DNA of 64,000 nucleotides from Diaporthe sp. PMI_573 (GCA_021399435.1 JAJTUP010000029.1:310001-374000); one strand, 5' to 3'; shown: positions 34,700-44,526, counted from the stretch's first letter. The notes: generated by a model not told the origin, from the sequence alone. Numbers and translations: made by a program.

Positions 34700-36109
34700 A
34701 TGTCTTTAGCCACCAAAGCGGCCCGCCCTAAGTCAGGCGCAGCATCAACGAGCAGGCGTGAGCAGCTTATTGCGACTCTGGAGGCCCTGATATATAATGA
34801 CGATGTGGATCTTGACCTCTTCCAACCTGGAGCCCCTTTGCCGCAAGCACGCGATATTACGCAACAGACACCAACTCCCTTTCAGACACCTTCCCCAGAA
34901 GAACGGAGCAATATTCAGCCCGAGTACCAAAATGCCCCAACGGTGGACACCGTTATGGGTGACGCTGCCAACTACTCCCAGCTATACGCCGATCCCTTTC
35001 AATTGTTCGATACTCATCACGATGGCGTCACGGGCAAATCCAACTCATGGTTTTCACAAGTTCCTGACATTGGCTTCGAGAGTAGTGCCACCTCGGTGCA
35101 CTCTTACCCCATTCCACCACCACCACCACCAACACCACCACATCGTCACGGGAACGACGAGAGGACGCATGGTCTAGCATCCTCAGACTACCCACAGATA
35201 AATACGCCTAGTCATGATGACTTCAGCCAATATGACTTCTCGAGGCCACTGACCTCGCCACCAACGAGCCACCCTCCTGAAGTCTCCTCCTACCCATCCA
35301 TCCCCAAATCGCCAAACCCCTTCGTCGACTTCATGTCTTGGGATATGTTCATGGACTTCGGGGCTGGGCCCTCGCCAGCTGCAAGCGAGACAAAAGCCCA
35401 TGATTCCACGAACAGTGCAGATGATTCGTACGACGACCGCCAAGCCTCGGTCTCACCGCCCCCGATGCAGAACCAAAAGGCGGTGCAGCCACCACCTCCA
35501 GGTGCAACAACAGCAACAACATCGCAGGCGAACAGGAGACGGCGCCACCACAAAGACCACCGCCGGGGTGGCTCAAATTGCGCATCACCCTCGCCACCAC
35601 CACCCTCCTCATGCAGACGGGCCAGCCAAGCATCGGACAAGTTCTGCCCGCCCCAGCCAAAGGGCGTACGGGCCCACTCAGCCATAGAGAAGAGGTACAG
35701 GGCCGGCATAAACGAGAAGTTCGAGGCCCTGCGGGGTTGCATCGAGTCGCGCAAGAGGCCGAAGCAGGAGTCTCTGGAGCAGGCGCTGCGGCCGGGGAGC
35801 AAAGGGGCCGCCGCTCGGGGGTCCGAGGGCGGCGAGGGGGTGGGTGGTGCCACCACCTCTGGCACTGGTACCACCACCACCTCGGGGAAGAAAGGGTCCG
35901 GCGGAGGTGGTAACGCGAGCGACGCGTCCTCCGCCACCAGGATGAACAAGGCCGAGGTCCTGAGCGAGGCGGCCGAGTACATCCAGCAGCTCGAGGACGA
36001 GAACGGCGTCATGCTGGACCAGCTCAAGGTGCTCGTCCAGCGGCTGCGGGCGACGCGGATGGCGCTTCAGCCAACGACGCCTATGTGTAGTGCATCGTCG
36101 GCTGCGTAA
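34700..36109 (+). CDS. SREBP-type bHLH transcription factor, likely cluster regulator
   Basis: This is a single-exon gene of 469 codons. Residues 1-300 are low-complexity, Pro/Ser/Asp-rich (PIPPPPPPTPP) and acidic in patches, fitting an activation region. A basic patch NRRRRHHKDHRR may be a nuclear localisation signal. The bHLH begins at residue ~323 with RAHSAIEKRYRAGINEKF; Tyr333 in EKRYR is the SREBP hallmark, where other bHLH proteins have Arg. Helix 2 (MNKAEVLSEAAEYIQQLEDE) starts at residue 415, followed by a short zipper-like helix. The loop between the helices is unusually long (about 60 residues, Gly/Thr/Ser-rich). SREBP-type factors are known to bind CCAC-containing sites as well as E-boxes. 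Its place between the MFS and FAS genes makes it the likely pathway regulator acting through the GTGGNNCCAC sites. Confidence 0.88.
   Translation: MSLATKAARPKSGAASTSRREQLIATLEALIYNDDVDLDLFQPGAPLPQARDITQQTPTPFQTPSPEERSNIQPEYQNAPTVDTVMGDAANYSQLYADPFQLFDTHHDGVTGKSNSWFSQVPDIGFESSATSVHSYPIPPPPPPTPPHRHGNDERTHGLASSDYPQINTPSHDDFSQYDFSRPLTSPPTSHPPEVSSYPSIPKSPNPFVDFMSWDMFMDFGAGPSPAASETKAHDSTNSADDSYDDRQASVSPPPMQNQKAVQPPPPGATTATTSQANRRRRHHKDHRRGGSNCASPSPPPPSSCRRASQASDKFCPPQPKGVRAHSAIEKRYRAGINEKFEALRGCIESRKRPKQESLEQALRPGSKGAAARGSEGGEGVGGATTSGTGTTTTSGKKGSGGGGNASDASSATRMNKAEVLSEAAEYIQQLEDENGVMLDQLKVLVQRLRATRMALQPTTPMCSASSAA
35844..35853. promoter_or_regulatory. Palindrome copy inside the bHLH coding sequence
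   Basis: GTGGTGCCAC occurs within codons for the Gly/Ala/Thr-rich loop of the regulator, with a second partial match (TGGTACCAC) 20 bp on. It may be a coincidence of codon use in the loop, or an internal feedback site. Confidence 0.2.
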
Positions 36110-36517
36110 TTTGTGAATGCCTTTTTCATGTACAATTATTGTAACGAGTAGGATGGGGAGTTCTGGATCTGCACATATGGTTGACCGATTTCAGGCCGGG
36201 AAGGAGGAGGTCTAATGAATGAGCGAAATTATGTATATACAATTCCAACAAGGCTACAAGGTCTTCAGCTTCCGGAGACAATGTAACAATAGGGGCCTTC
36301 AGGCCTGTAGATACACGAAACATGGACAAATGATACAACGAGCACTATATCTTAGCTGTGAATAACTTCAAAATCAACTCGGTTGGAAAGGAGACTAAAC
36401 AGATACTATACGCCGATGAACACAAACAAAGGGAATGCACCGTCTGAACACACATGCATATAAATTGCGCCGAAACAAGAAGACATCTTACATAGCCTGA
36501 AAACAAACAACGCCTAA
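36110..36517. other. Convergent intergenic region
   Basis: This lies between the 3' ends of the bHLH gene (plus) and the FAS beta gene (minus). It is AT-rich, with no gene and no motif. Confidence 0.55.
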
Positions 36518-39500
36518 TTACATCGCAGCAGCCAGCGTCTCCAACCGTGCGGAACCAGTGAGTCCCACAACCATATCCACGTACGCCTTATCAGTCGAGA
36601 AAGGCTTGCCCGTCACATTAGGGATCCACCTCCCAACCAGCTCCTCCGTCTTGATCTTCTCACTGTCGACCGCATTGACCAGGGTCTTGCGGAACAGCCT
36701 CGCCATCGCCGCCATGGTGCTCGAGTGGAACGGCACGTCGATGCCGGGGAGCGGGATGAGCGCCTTGCCGCCCTTGAGCGTCACGTCCGTCGGGAGCTGC
36801 GACGTCGCCTTGGAAGCACGCTCTTCAATCAGCTCACCGCAGCGCGCTGCGATGTCAGGGACCGAGTGGCTCGCCTGCAGCGCATCGGTGACCACCCGCA
36901 GGATGTCGAGGCACCGCTTGTCGCCGGCGCAGACGTACTGCTTCCCACGGACGTTCAGGTTGACCATCTCGAGGACGAGCCCAGTGCGCCGCGCAACAGC
37001 CTTGACAAGTTCTCGCAGGTGCTCCTCCGTGAACCCCTTCCGCACCCTCGACGGGTCAAGGGCAGCCATGCCGAACCCGCTACGGCCCCTCGTGTCGCGC
37101 GGGACGGCCATCTGCATGAGCGTGCCGCGGATAAACACCGTCTTGAGCGCCGCCTGCAGCGACCACACCTCGGTCATGCAGCCTAGGGCGGCGAACTCGC
37201 CCAGGGAGTGGCCCGCGAAGCAGGCGTCCTTGGGCACGCGGCCCAGCGACTTGAGGTGCTCGAAGGCGGCGCGCTCCAGCACGAGGATGGCGGGCTGGGC
37301 GAACTGCGTCATGCTCAGCATGCCCTCCTCGTGCCGGAAGGTGAAGGAGCGCGACTTGGCGTGGAGCCCCTCGAAGAGGACCCGCCTGTCCGACGGGTCG
37401 CAGTCTTCCAGCATGGACTGTGCCGCGAGGTAGCTCTCGCGGACGCGGGTGCCCCGGCGACTGCTGAAGTTGACTGTCAGTGTTGTTGGGTTGCGCTTGA
37501 CGATGTCGCTGAGGGTGAAGCCTGCAAAATAGACAATGGTTAGCAATGTGGACAGAAACCGACGAAGAAAAACATTGTCGTATGTGTACTCACCCCAGTT
37601 GCTCTCAAAGTACTCATCCGCCTCTGCCCAGATGACACGGCTGGGTCGATTGTGGGCAATCATATCCAGGCCCATGCCGGCGAACTGACTTCCCTGGCCA
37701 GTGAAGAGGAACGCTGTGGGCGGAGCTTGGAGCTCAACCACGCCAGCAACGACAACCTCATCTGACCCTTCCCGCTGGGCGGTGAAGCTGAGCACGGTGC
37801 CACCGTGCTGCATGGCGACCTGCTTGATAGATACCGCCAGAGTATCACCTTGGTGCACAACAGAGCGGAAGTCACAGTCGTACCGCCTCAATGTTGAGAC
37901 CGACGCGCCGGGGACTTCCTGCCTGATGAGCTTGAGGACCAGTGCAGCCGTTTGGTTACCCAGGCAGATGGGCTCTCGCCACCCCGAGTATCGGGCAAAG
38001 GTCGCCAGCGTGTGGTTGGGGTTGAAGTCCTTGGCGACCTTGGAGTAGGTGACGCTGTTGCTCGGGACAGCGATCTTAAAAGCCTGGCCGGACTGCGTCC
38101 TCAGCGCCTTTGCCTCGGGGAGTCGCACTTGCTCTTCGGGACGCCTGGCCCGCCTGTTCATGAAGTCGGACACGAGGTCTGTTCCGTTGGTCCTTTGTGA
38201 ATCTGGGTCGACTTGTGCGCACAAGGTCTTTTTGCCTTCATCATCTTGCAACCAGACTTGGCCTGTTGTCTTCCCGCTCAGCTCACGGACAAGTTCAACT
38301 TCAAGTTCCTGACCGCACTGGAACGTCTCTCTTGCGACAGAAGGCTTGAACCAAGGCTTGCTCAGAAGAATTTGAATGTCTGCCTCGGTAGCAAGCGGAA
38401 GTGTCCATGTGCTGGATCCCAGAGTCCCGAAGCATTCCTCGTCCGTAAACCGCTCGTTTAGAACAGAAAACAAGTAGACCAGACCAATAGCCTCTTCGCC
38501 GTTTCGGAAGAATGTCATGCGGAATTCAGCATCAACGCCCGACTCAGTGTTGTGGCGGCCAACCAGTCCCCATTCCACATTCAACTTGTCTCCGATGGCC
38601 AAAGTCCGTTGGCCTTCCTTCACCGAGATTATTGTGCGTCGATGAAGCAGCCTCGAAACATCCCAATTTCCCGCCAAAAGTAGCTGCCAGCTGAGCGTCA
38701 TGCCCAAAATTGTAGAGTATTCGATTGGGACCTCGCCATTGGCACCGAGGTGGTTGGGAGATTGTATGTCCAGGCCCTGACCGTCTGTGGCTGTCATCCA
38801 CTCTAGAACAAGATCCTTGGTGACTTCGAACTCGAGTTTAGTCGTGGTTGGAGGCACATCAGCAGCACGAGGGTCTGGGCCAAAGAACACGCGCTTGAGG
38901 AAATCGGTCAAGCGATCTCTCTGGCCCTCTTGCTGCTCGGAAATAGGGGCATAGGGATGAGAAATGTCATATGTGAACTTGAGCACAAACTCGCTGATGT
39001 TTCCATCGGCAGTGTAAGGATTGAAGACCAAAACGGTGATGGTAGTGTCGTCAATTGAAAGTTTGACATCGGCAGAACCGTCTTTGCCTTGTCCGCCACC
39101 AACATACATCTCGGCGGTGGAGAACCCATCCGTGGTCTGGCCAGAAAAGCGGACCAGAACTCCAGGCTGAGCCTTGAAGATCAGCCTGGTCGGGTTCTCG
39201 TACGCCCGCTCACCACTGACCAACTTCTTGGTTCCCAAGAGATGTCTGCCCCAGTTGCCCAGCTTAGACCCAAGCAAGAGCAGCCATAGGTCGTTGTCGA
39301 TTTCTTCGGGGCAGTCTTGGGCGATCTGCACGCTGTCTGACTCAATCGAGACATACGACGTGCCGATGAGATGTGCGAGCTCGTCGGCCTCGTAGAGTGG
39401 CGAGACCAGAGAAGCAGCCGCCTGGGATAGACCAACGCTGGCTTCCTTATCCAGGTATCCTTGCTCGATACCTTGGAGGAAGTCCGCGACCGGCACGTCA

Positions 39501-42280
39501 GCCTCCGTACAGTGCCGCAGGGCAACCGGGCCGGCGAGGTTGCAAACCCTCTCGGGGTCGGCGTGGAACGTGGCGTCGAGGTTCTCGGACTGCCACAATG
39601 GGTCCTTCTTGAACCAGACGGGGAACTCAGCGTCCAGGACTGGGATGAATGGGACGGGCTTGCGCCCTCTCTGTCCGCAGAGGTCGACAAAGTAGTCGGC
39701 GTCCTCGAGGGACAGGAGGTGTCGGTCCGATTCGGGAATGGTTGCAGCGAGCACCTTGAGTTGCTCCCTCGGATCCGCCAGGCTGCCGACCTGGTCCGGT
39801 GCTCCGCCGAAGCGCTCCATGATGCGCACCATCCAGTCGTCAACTATGCCTCTGTATGACGGCTCCATCCATGTCCCGGTGCGCTCAGGGTGCACAAGGT
39901 CAAGAAGACGTCGAAGTACGCTGAAGTAAGTCATGTCGCAGACGTCTACCGGCTGCATTGATTCGTAGTCCAGGCCAAACCAGACCTTTTGGTGGTCGTT
40001 GTTGAGCCTGGAGATCAACTCGTCCCGGCGTGTCAGGAGGCTCGCCAACATCTTCGCCTTCGGCAGATTGAAAAGAGTCTTGTCAAGTTCGGACCACAGC
40101 AGCATGCCTCGAGTGGCAAGCACATGCATATGCTCACCCAGGTGTGAGATGATCGAGATGACGCCGCCAGCGCCCCCTTCCATGGTACCCAACCAGTTCT
40201 CGTCACCCACACCCGGGGCATCGACCATGGCCTTCTTGACGGCCGGGCTCGTCTTGGCCTCTCGGGTGGTCATGACGCACGTACCGATCAGTGTGGCATC
40301 AAATGGCATCGGTGGCCGCCCGAATGCTTGCGACCACTCTCCAGAGATAAAAGGCCAAGATCCCTCGGCATCTCCAAAGCCGCTGCCACCGACCAGTATG
40401 ACATTGTTGACCTCGCGAATAGCCTGATAGGTGTCGAGTAGGGGCTGGTGGAAGTCCTCCTGCGAGTGATGGCCTCCGGCCCGGCCACCAGTCCACTGCA
40501 GGAGCACTGGCAGCGTGGGATGGGCTCTTGCGATATCGAGGACCTGGAGAATTGCGTCTGACGTGGCCGGCTTCAAGCCGATGTATGACAGCTCCATGAG
40601 CTTGACCCACTCACCAACAACCGCCGCATCCGGAACACCGGCGCCGATGGTGATGCCGCCGATGGGACAACCCTGGCGCACCAGAGTGGTGATCTGGGGG
40701 ATCATCCAGCTCAGGCCCCGCGGGTTGGCGTAGATGATGTTGAGCGTGATGAATCGGCCGGGCTGGATCTTGCTGGCCAGTGATTTGATGGCCGCCGCCA
40801 AGGAGTCGGCGTCATGGTATCCGCCAGTTGCGAACTCAACATAGAAGCCAGCATTCATTATAGCAGCGACGAGATCCACATCGCAAGTGGTGGGTGTCAT
40901 ACCGGCGACCAGCACACGAGGTAAGCCCATCACTTCTGTGAACTTGGATCCAGAGAGCGTCGTCTGGGTGCCTGAGTTAGATTCAGGCAAACAGCGTTCT
41001 GCTAACTCGATCCTTGCGTATGTCTGAGGGTTTGGGTCGTTGGATACGATGGACAGCAGAGGCGGGATGGCAGTCGTGAGCTTCGCCGTGCCGAAAGTAT
41101 CTGTCGGGCAGACGGTGTATACCCTCGTCTTTGGGTCTGACTTCATCTTGTTGATGAATGCGCCCACACCACCGGAGCCGCCAGGGCCAAAATCCAACAC
41201 CTGCCAGCGTCCAGACATGTGTCCCATAATGCCAGGCCAGTCCACAGCTCTCGGGTAGATGAGTTTGCCGATGAGGGGCAAGACGTTGTCTGTGTACTCC
41301 CCAGCATGGGCTTCGAGGAATGAATCCAGCTCCCACACCGGGGCGAGCATGTCGCTTTTGTTGATGACAAACCTCTCCATCTTCTTGGAAAGCGCCGCTG
41401 TGCAGCCCTCGAGGTGAGGGCAGTGAAATGGATTTGAGACGGGTATGAACTGTAAAGAGTACTGGCCTTGACGCTGGGTCGGCGTAGGTGCTCGAAGTCT
41501 GGCACAGAGAGCGACCAGGCCCTCGGGGCCACCAGCTGCGACATAAGAGTCCACATCATTGGTCAGGGCCAGGTAGAGTTTCCGGTCATCTGCGAGCTTT
41601 GCGTTCACTACGTCCATCTCAGCGGACAGCCGGGCGTAGTCCACGCCGGCTACGGAAAGCATGGGTGAGGGTGTGCCCTCGCCTCGCCGCATGCAGTCAG
41701 TTGCGGACGCCTGAGACACGAGGTTTTTGTTGTCCCATACCGCGCTTGCGCACCGCTCGCCGTAGAATGTGCCCGTAATGACAGCATCGGCTATGGCGTA
41801 GAGGGACTCCCAGGAGTCTGCCGCCGCCATGCCGATGGCGACGAAGAGGCCGACCGAGTGGCCGGTGAAGGCGGAGCTTGAGCGGGCCAAATCGCCTGGC
41901 GTCTTGTCTAGGCGCTTGCAGAGAAGCACATAGCGGGCAATTTGCAAAATGGTTGTCACCGCCATGATGGTTGCGTGTGATACGGACGGGGACCGTTTGG
42001 ATGGCCCTGCGATCCAGTCCATGAGGCCATGCTTGACACCATCGGCCTTGCCCGCTGCTGCTGCTGCTGCCTCCTCGACAAGCAGCGGCTGAAGTATATC
42101 GCTGCAGTGCTGGAGGAACTCGTTCAATTCGTCCGTGTATAGTGCATAGAGGTCTCTGAGATCTCTAATGGGACGTCTGGAGAAACCCAATCCGCCCCAC
42201 ACAATGAGCAAAGGGGTGTCGCCCCCAAGGCGGAGGGAGCTGGAGGTCGCGTCATGTATGGATAGAGGCCTGGGAGCCAT
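36518..42280 (-). CDS. Fatty acid synthase beta subunit, secondary-metabolism type
   Basis: Model: exons 42280-37594 and 37521-36518 (1896 aa). The 72-nt intron 37522-37593 has no stop and a length divisible by three, so the frame also reads through it. It is recognised by GTGAGT, a CTAAC branch site and restoration of NWGFTLSDI. Domain order is that of fungal FAS beta: acetyltransferase with Ser142 (TGHSVGLF), FMN-dependent enoyl reductase (TGGRAGGHHSQED, VGGSGFGD), hot-dog dehydratase region (DFNPNHTLATFARY), and malonyl/palmitoyl transferase with GQGSQFAGMG and Ser1668 (AGHSLGEFAAL). The dehydratase keeps the D-x-NP-x-H motif, but the usual ITHGM reads ICLGN. The protein is somewhat shorter than housekeeping FAS beta (about 2080 aa). 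It should pair with the FAS alpha at 58.8-63.9 kb to make a dedicated acyl chain, as ToxC does in HC-toxin biosynthesis (family parallel). Confidence 0.92.
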   Translation of the reverse strand: MAPRPLSIHDATSSSLRLGGDTPLLIVWGGLGFSRRPIRDLRDLYALYTDELNEFLQHCSDILQPLLVEEAAAAAAGKADGVKHGLMDWIAGPSKRSPSVSHATIMAVTTILQIARYVLLCKRLDKTPGDLARSSSAFTGHSVGLFVAIGMAAADSWESLYAIADAVITGTFYGERCASAVWDNKNLVSQASATDCMRRGEGTPSPMLSVAGVDYARLSAEMDVVNAKLADDRKLYLALTNDVDSYVAAGGPEGLVALCARLRAPTPTQRQGQYSLQFIPVSNPFHCPHLEGCTAALSKKMERFVINKSDMLAPVWELDSFLEAHAGEYTDNVLPLIGKLIYPRAVDWPGIMGHMSGRWQVLDFGPGGSGGVGAFINKMKSDPKTRVYTVCPTDTFGTAKLTTAIPPLLSIVSNDPNPQTYARIELAERCLPESNSGTQTTLSGSKFTEVMGLPRVLVAGMTPTTCDVDLVAAIMNAGFYVEFATGGYHDADSLAAAIKSLASKIQPGRFITLNIIYANPRGLSWMIPQITTLVRQGCPIGGITIGAGVPDAAVVGEWVKLMELSYIGLKPATSDAILQVLDIARAHPTLPVLLQWTGGRAGGHHSQEDFHQPLLDTYQAIREVNNVILVGGSGFGDAEGSWPFISGEWSQAFGRPPMPFDATLIGTCVMTTREAKTSPAVKKAMVDAPGVGDENWLGTMEGGAGGVISIISHLGEHMHVLATRGMLLWSELDKTLFNLPKAKMLASLLTRRDELISRLNNDHQKVWFGLDYESMQPVDVCDMTYFSVLRRLLDLVHPERTGTWMEPSYRGIVDDWMVRIMERFGGAPDQVGSLADPREQLKVLAATIPESDRHLLSLEDADYFVDLCGQRGRKPVPFIPVLDAEFPVWFKKDPLWQSENLDATFHADPERVCNLAGPVALRHCTEADVPVADFLQGIEQGYLDKEASVGLSQAAASLVSPLYEADELAHLIGTSYVSIESDSVQIAQDCPEEIDNDLWLLLLGSKLGNWGRHLLGTKKLVSGERAYENPTRLIFKAQPGVLVRFSGQTTDGFSTAEMYVGGGQGKDGSADVKLSIDDTTITVLVFNPYTADGNISEFVLKFTYDISHPYAPISEQQEGQRDRLTDFLKRVFFGPDPRAADVPPTTTKLEFEVTKDLVLEWMTATDGQGLDIQSPNHLGANGEVPIEYSTILGMTLSWQLLLAGNWDVSRLLHRRTIISVKEGQRTLAIGDKLNVEWGLVGRHNTESGVDAEFRMTFFRNGEEAIGLVYLFSVLNERFTDEECFGTLGSSTWTLPLATEADIQILLSKPWFKPSVARETFQCGQELEVELVRELSGKTTGQVWLQDDEGKKTLCAQVDPDSQRTNGTDLVSDFMNRRARRPEEQVRLPEAKALRTQSGQAFKIAVPSNSVTYSKVAKDFNPNHTLATFARYSGWREPICLGNQTAALVLKLIRQEVPGASVSTLRRYDCDFRSVVHQGDTLAVSIKQVAMQHGGTVLSFTAQREGSDEVVVAGVVELQAPPTAFLFTGQGSQFAGMGLDMIAHNRPSRVIWAEADEYFESNWGEYTYDNVFLRRFLSTLLTIVYFAGFTLSDIVKRNPTTLTVNFSSRRGTRVRESYLAAQSMLEDCDPSDRRVLFEGLHAKSRSFTFRHEEGMLSMTQFAQPAILVLERAAFEHLKSLGRVPKDACFAGHSLGEFAALGCMTEVWSLQAALKTVFIRGTLMQMAVPRDTRGRSGFGMAALDPSRVRKGFTEEHLRELVKAVARRTGLVLEMVNLNVRGKQYVCAGDKRCLDILRVVTDALQASHSVPDIAARCGELIEERASKATSQLPTDVTLKGGKALIPLPGIDVPFHSSTMAAMARLFRKTLVNAVDSEKIKTEELVGRWIPNVTGKPFSTDKAYVDMVVGLTGSARLETLAAAM

Positions 42281-43210
42281 GGTGTCTGATGCTTGTGCCG
42301 ACCGGGATCTAGTGCCAACGAGTGTGATTATTGATTAAGGAGCTATGTCTGGAAGAGAGTGTCCGTCTTGGTGTATGGATTGGTTCCTATGTTCGGCAAG
42401 CCGCCAGTCGGTGTACGTCAATGAATGGCCGGCTTCCCTGAGGTAGGAATAAGGGCGAAATGGGGACTATTATCGGTTCCATCGTGAGACCGTCGATAGT
42501 AATACCGTATTCTGAGAATTGAGGCATAACCACCGGGCTGGCTGACTCGTACATTGTCTGTTGAGTGAACAACAGTCTGAAGCCGTGATGCGGCACACAC
42601 GCGTTGTGTCTGGGCCACCTTGCCTGCAAGAATCCGGATCGGTGGTGGTGGTGGTGGGTGCACCATACCCTCGGGTGCGAGTTCCAGGTGGTGCCACCCC
42701 CTTCCCGGCCTGCACGGTAACGCTGGGCACCCCCAAACTCGAGGTCCACTCCACAACTGCACGTGGCGGGGCATTCCTACCGACATACTGCTTCTGGGCC
42801 AGGCACTCTCTGCTACGAACCCTTATCTTGGCTTACAAAGAGCGCGGCAATGGAACACAACACTGTATATTTCTTGCATTTTGGCAGAGGGCGGCACATG
42901 ATCGTACGTCTTCGCGATTGACATGTTCGTAATAAGCGTCTCTTAATGAAATAATTTTGAATCATCATACAGGTCTGATTTATCTACGTCCGCTTTGAAT
43001 TTGCCAAAGATTAGTGACGTTGAGCCTTCAAGTTAGGCGAAACCACGGCAGTGCTCGCATGCATATTCGGGGTTGTCCTGACTGTTGCCCTTCGAAGATG
43101 AACTTATTTCCTCTGACTTTCGGATTCCATTGTGAAATGCTTAGACTATTTACAATCATCATGATTGTCAAAAGAAAGGCCAATATATAATTGTTTTGCA
43201 CCCACATCTT
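42281..43210. other. FAS beta promoter and 3' flank of the oxidoreductase
   Basis: This is 930 bp between FAS beta (starts here, minus) and the oxidoreductase (ends here, minus). It contains one palindrome copy and a short GTGGTG run at 42641-42659. Overlapping open frames at 42387-42932 on both strands have no protein features. Confidence 0.55.
42688..42697. promoter_or_regulatory. Cluster palindrome copy (TG centre)
   Basis: GTGGTGCCAC, about 410 bp upstream of the FAS beta start codon (minus strand). Confidence 0.65.
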
Positions 43211-44206
43211 CTACATAGGGCCTTCGGCTTGCAGTTGCTGTGCCGCTCCGGCCCCAGCCATGAAACCCGTAGCAGAAGCGATAGAAACATACTTGTGCTC
43301 AGAAGCACAATCTCCAGCGGCAAAAACTCCTGGTACCGATGTCTGCTGAAAGCCTCCGAGCTTAATCTCGCCACCCTCATCGAGTTCGACGCCCAAGGCA
43401 TCAACCAGGTCGCTGGCCTGCTCCGTCCCCGCGTGATACATGGCAAAGCTGTGCACATGATCTGACGCAATTCCTTCCTCCGCCCCTTCTAAAACGACGT
43501 GAATCCCTTCCTCATCTCCACCGCCTGGTAACTTCACCATCTCCAGACGCTCGACCACAGCAGGCTCAACGTCGCAGCCAGGGACCTGAGCCGCCACCGC
43601 ACGAAGCTGCGTTGCAACTCGCTTGTTGCCGTTCGTGTAGATGCGCACTTTTGAGGCGAACTGCTTGCAAGTGCGTGCAACACGCAGCACAGTGGATGCT
43701 TCCGCGAAACTGTCCAGGGCTAAAATGCCGACTGAGGCTGCCCCGCGCTGCTCGTGGCCGTGGCACAGCAGGCAGTGGACGACACCTGTACCCCAGCAGT
43801 CATCGAACCCATCGATAAAGGGCAAAAGGTCGCGCACGCCCGTCGCCAAGATGACTTTACGACCCCGCCACTGACCGCCGGCTTCATCGCGAGCCTCGAA
43901 GACGCTGAGCCCCCGAGCTGTTCCTGAGACACGCTCGATGGTTGCCACCTCCCCTTTCACCAATCTGCATTGGTCGGGGTACCGTCGGGAGAGTTCTTCT
44001 CGGCTAGCTGCTAGGAAGTCTCCAGGCGGGCGATGATCCCATGTCGAGACCATGTGCATCTCGCTGGCGTATTTGTTGCGATAATCCCCAGAGTCGAATA
44101 CGGTTACATTATGATTTTGTCGGCAGAGGGACAAAGCTGCGGCAAGGCCTGCTGGTCCGCCGCCTATGACGAGGGCGTCGCTTATCTCTGATGGTGCTGA
44201 AGACAT
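43211..44206 (-). CDS. Thioredoxin-reductase-like flavoprotein with CxxC (GliT-like family)
   Basis: This is a single exon of 332 codons from the ATG at 44206; the open frame above it has no ATG. The FAD-binding GGGPAG is at residues 15-20 and the second nucleotide-binding region starts at VGILAL. The ILATGVRD segment and the C-terminal FAAGDCASEHKYVSIA complete the two-dinucleotide-fold layout. The redox pair is C145/C148 in VVHCLLCHGHE, in the position used by thioredoxin reductases and by dithiol oxidases of the GliT/HlmI type. Such enzymes either close disulfides or oxidise pathway intermediates. The gene is divergent from the NRPS and shares a promoter with three palindromes, so a tailoring or protective role is likely. 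Whether a dithiol exists in this pathway is unknown. Confidence 0.85.
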   Translation of the reverse strand: MSSAPSEISDALVIGGGPAGLAAALSLCRQNHNVTVFDSGDYRNKYASEMHMVSTWDHRPPGDFLAASREELSRRYPDQCRLVKGEVATIERVSGTARGLSVFEARDEAGGQWRGRKVILATGVRDLLPFIDGFDDCWGTGVVHCLLCHGHEQRGAASVGILALDSFAEASTVLRVARTCKQFASKVRIYTNGNKRVATQLRAVAAQVPGCDVEPAVVERLEMVKLPGGGDEEGIHVVLEGAEEGIASDHVHSFAMYHAGTEQASDLVDALGVELDEGGEIKLGGFQQTSVPGVFAAGDCASEHKYVSIASATGFMAGAGAAQQLQAEGPM

Positions 44207-44516
44207 TGTGCGGTTGTGTTCCGGGTTGTTTGTTTGAGAGGTGAATGGCTTAGGAGGCAAGCAAATTAGGAATGAAAATATGTCCGGACTATTGGGATTC
44301 CCAACAATAATTAAGACCTTCCGCTAATTCTTGCTTGACACGTACGAAACTTTCTGATAATAGGTATGGGACGAGTATGACTACAAAAGCATGATAAACC
44401 CCGTGCCCAACTCTGTTCTGACCTGATCCCAATACTTGGGTAGCTTTGTTGCTTGATGTTACAGCTGATTCAGCCAGAACCTCAACCTTTCAACACTGCC
44501 TAATTCCCATTACCAA

Positions 44517-44526
44517 GTGGTTCCAC
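44517..44526. promoter_or_regulatory. Cluster palindrome copy (TT centre)
   Basis: GTGGTTCCAC, 311 bp upstream of the oxidoreductase start and about 440 bp upstream of the NRPS start. Confidence 0.65.

Noticed and set aside
37796..37812. GCACGGTGCCACCGTGC in FAS beta, close to the cluster palindrome
   Set aside because: The left half is CACGG, not GTGGT; it is a different palindrome within coding sequence and probably chance.
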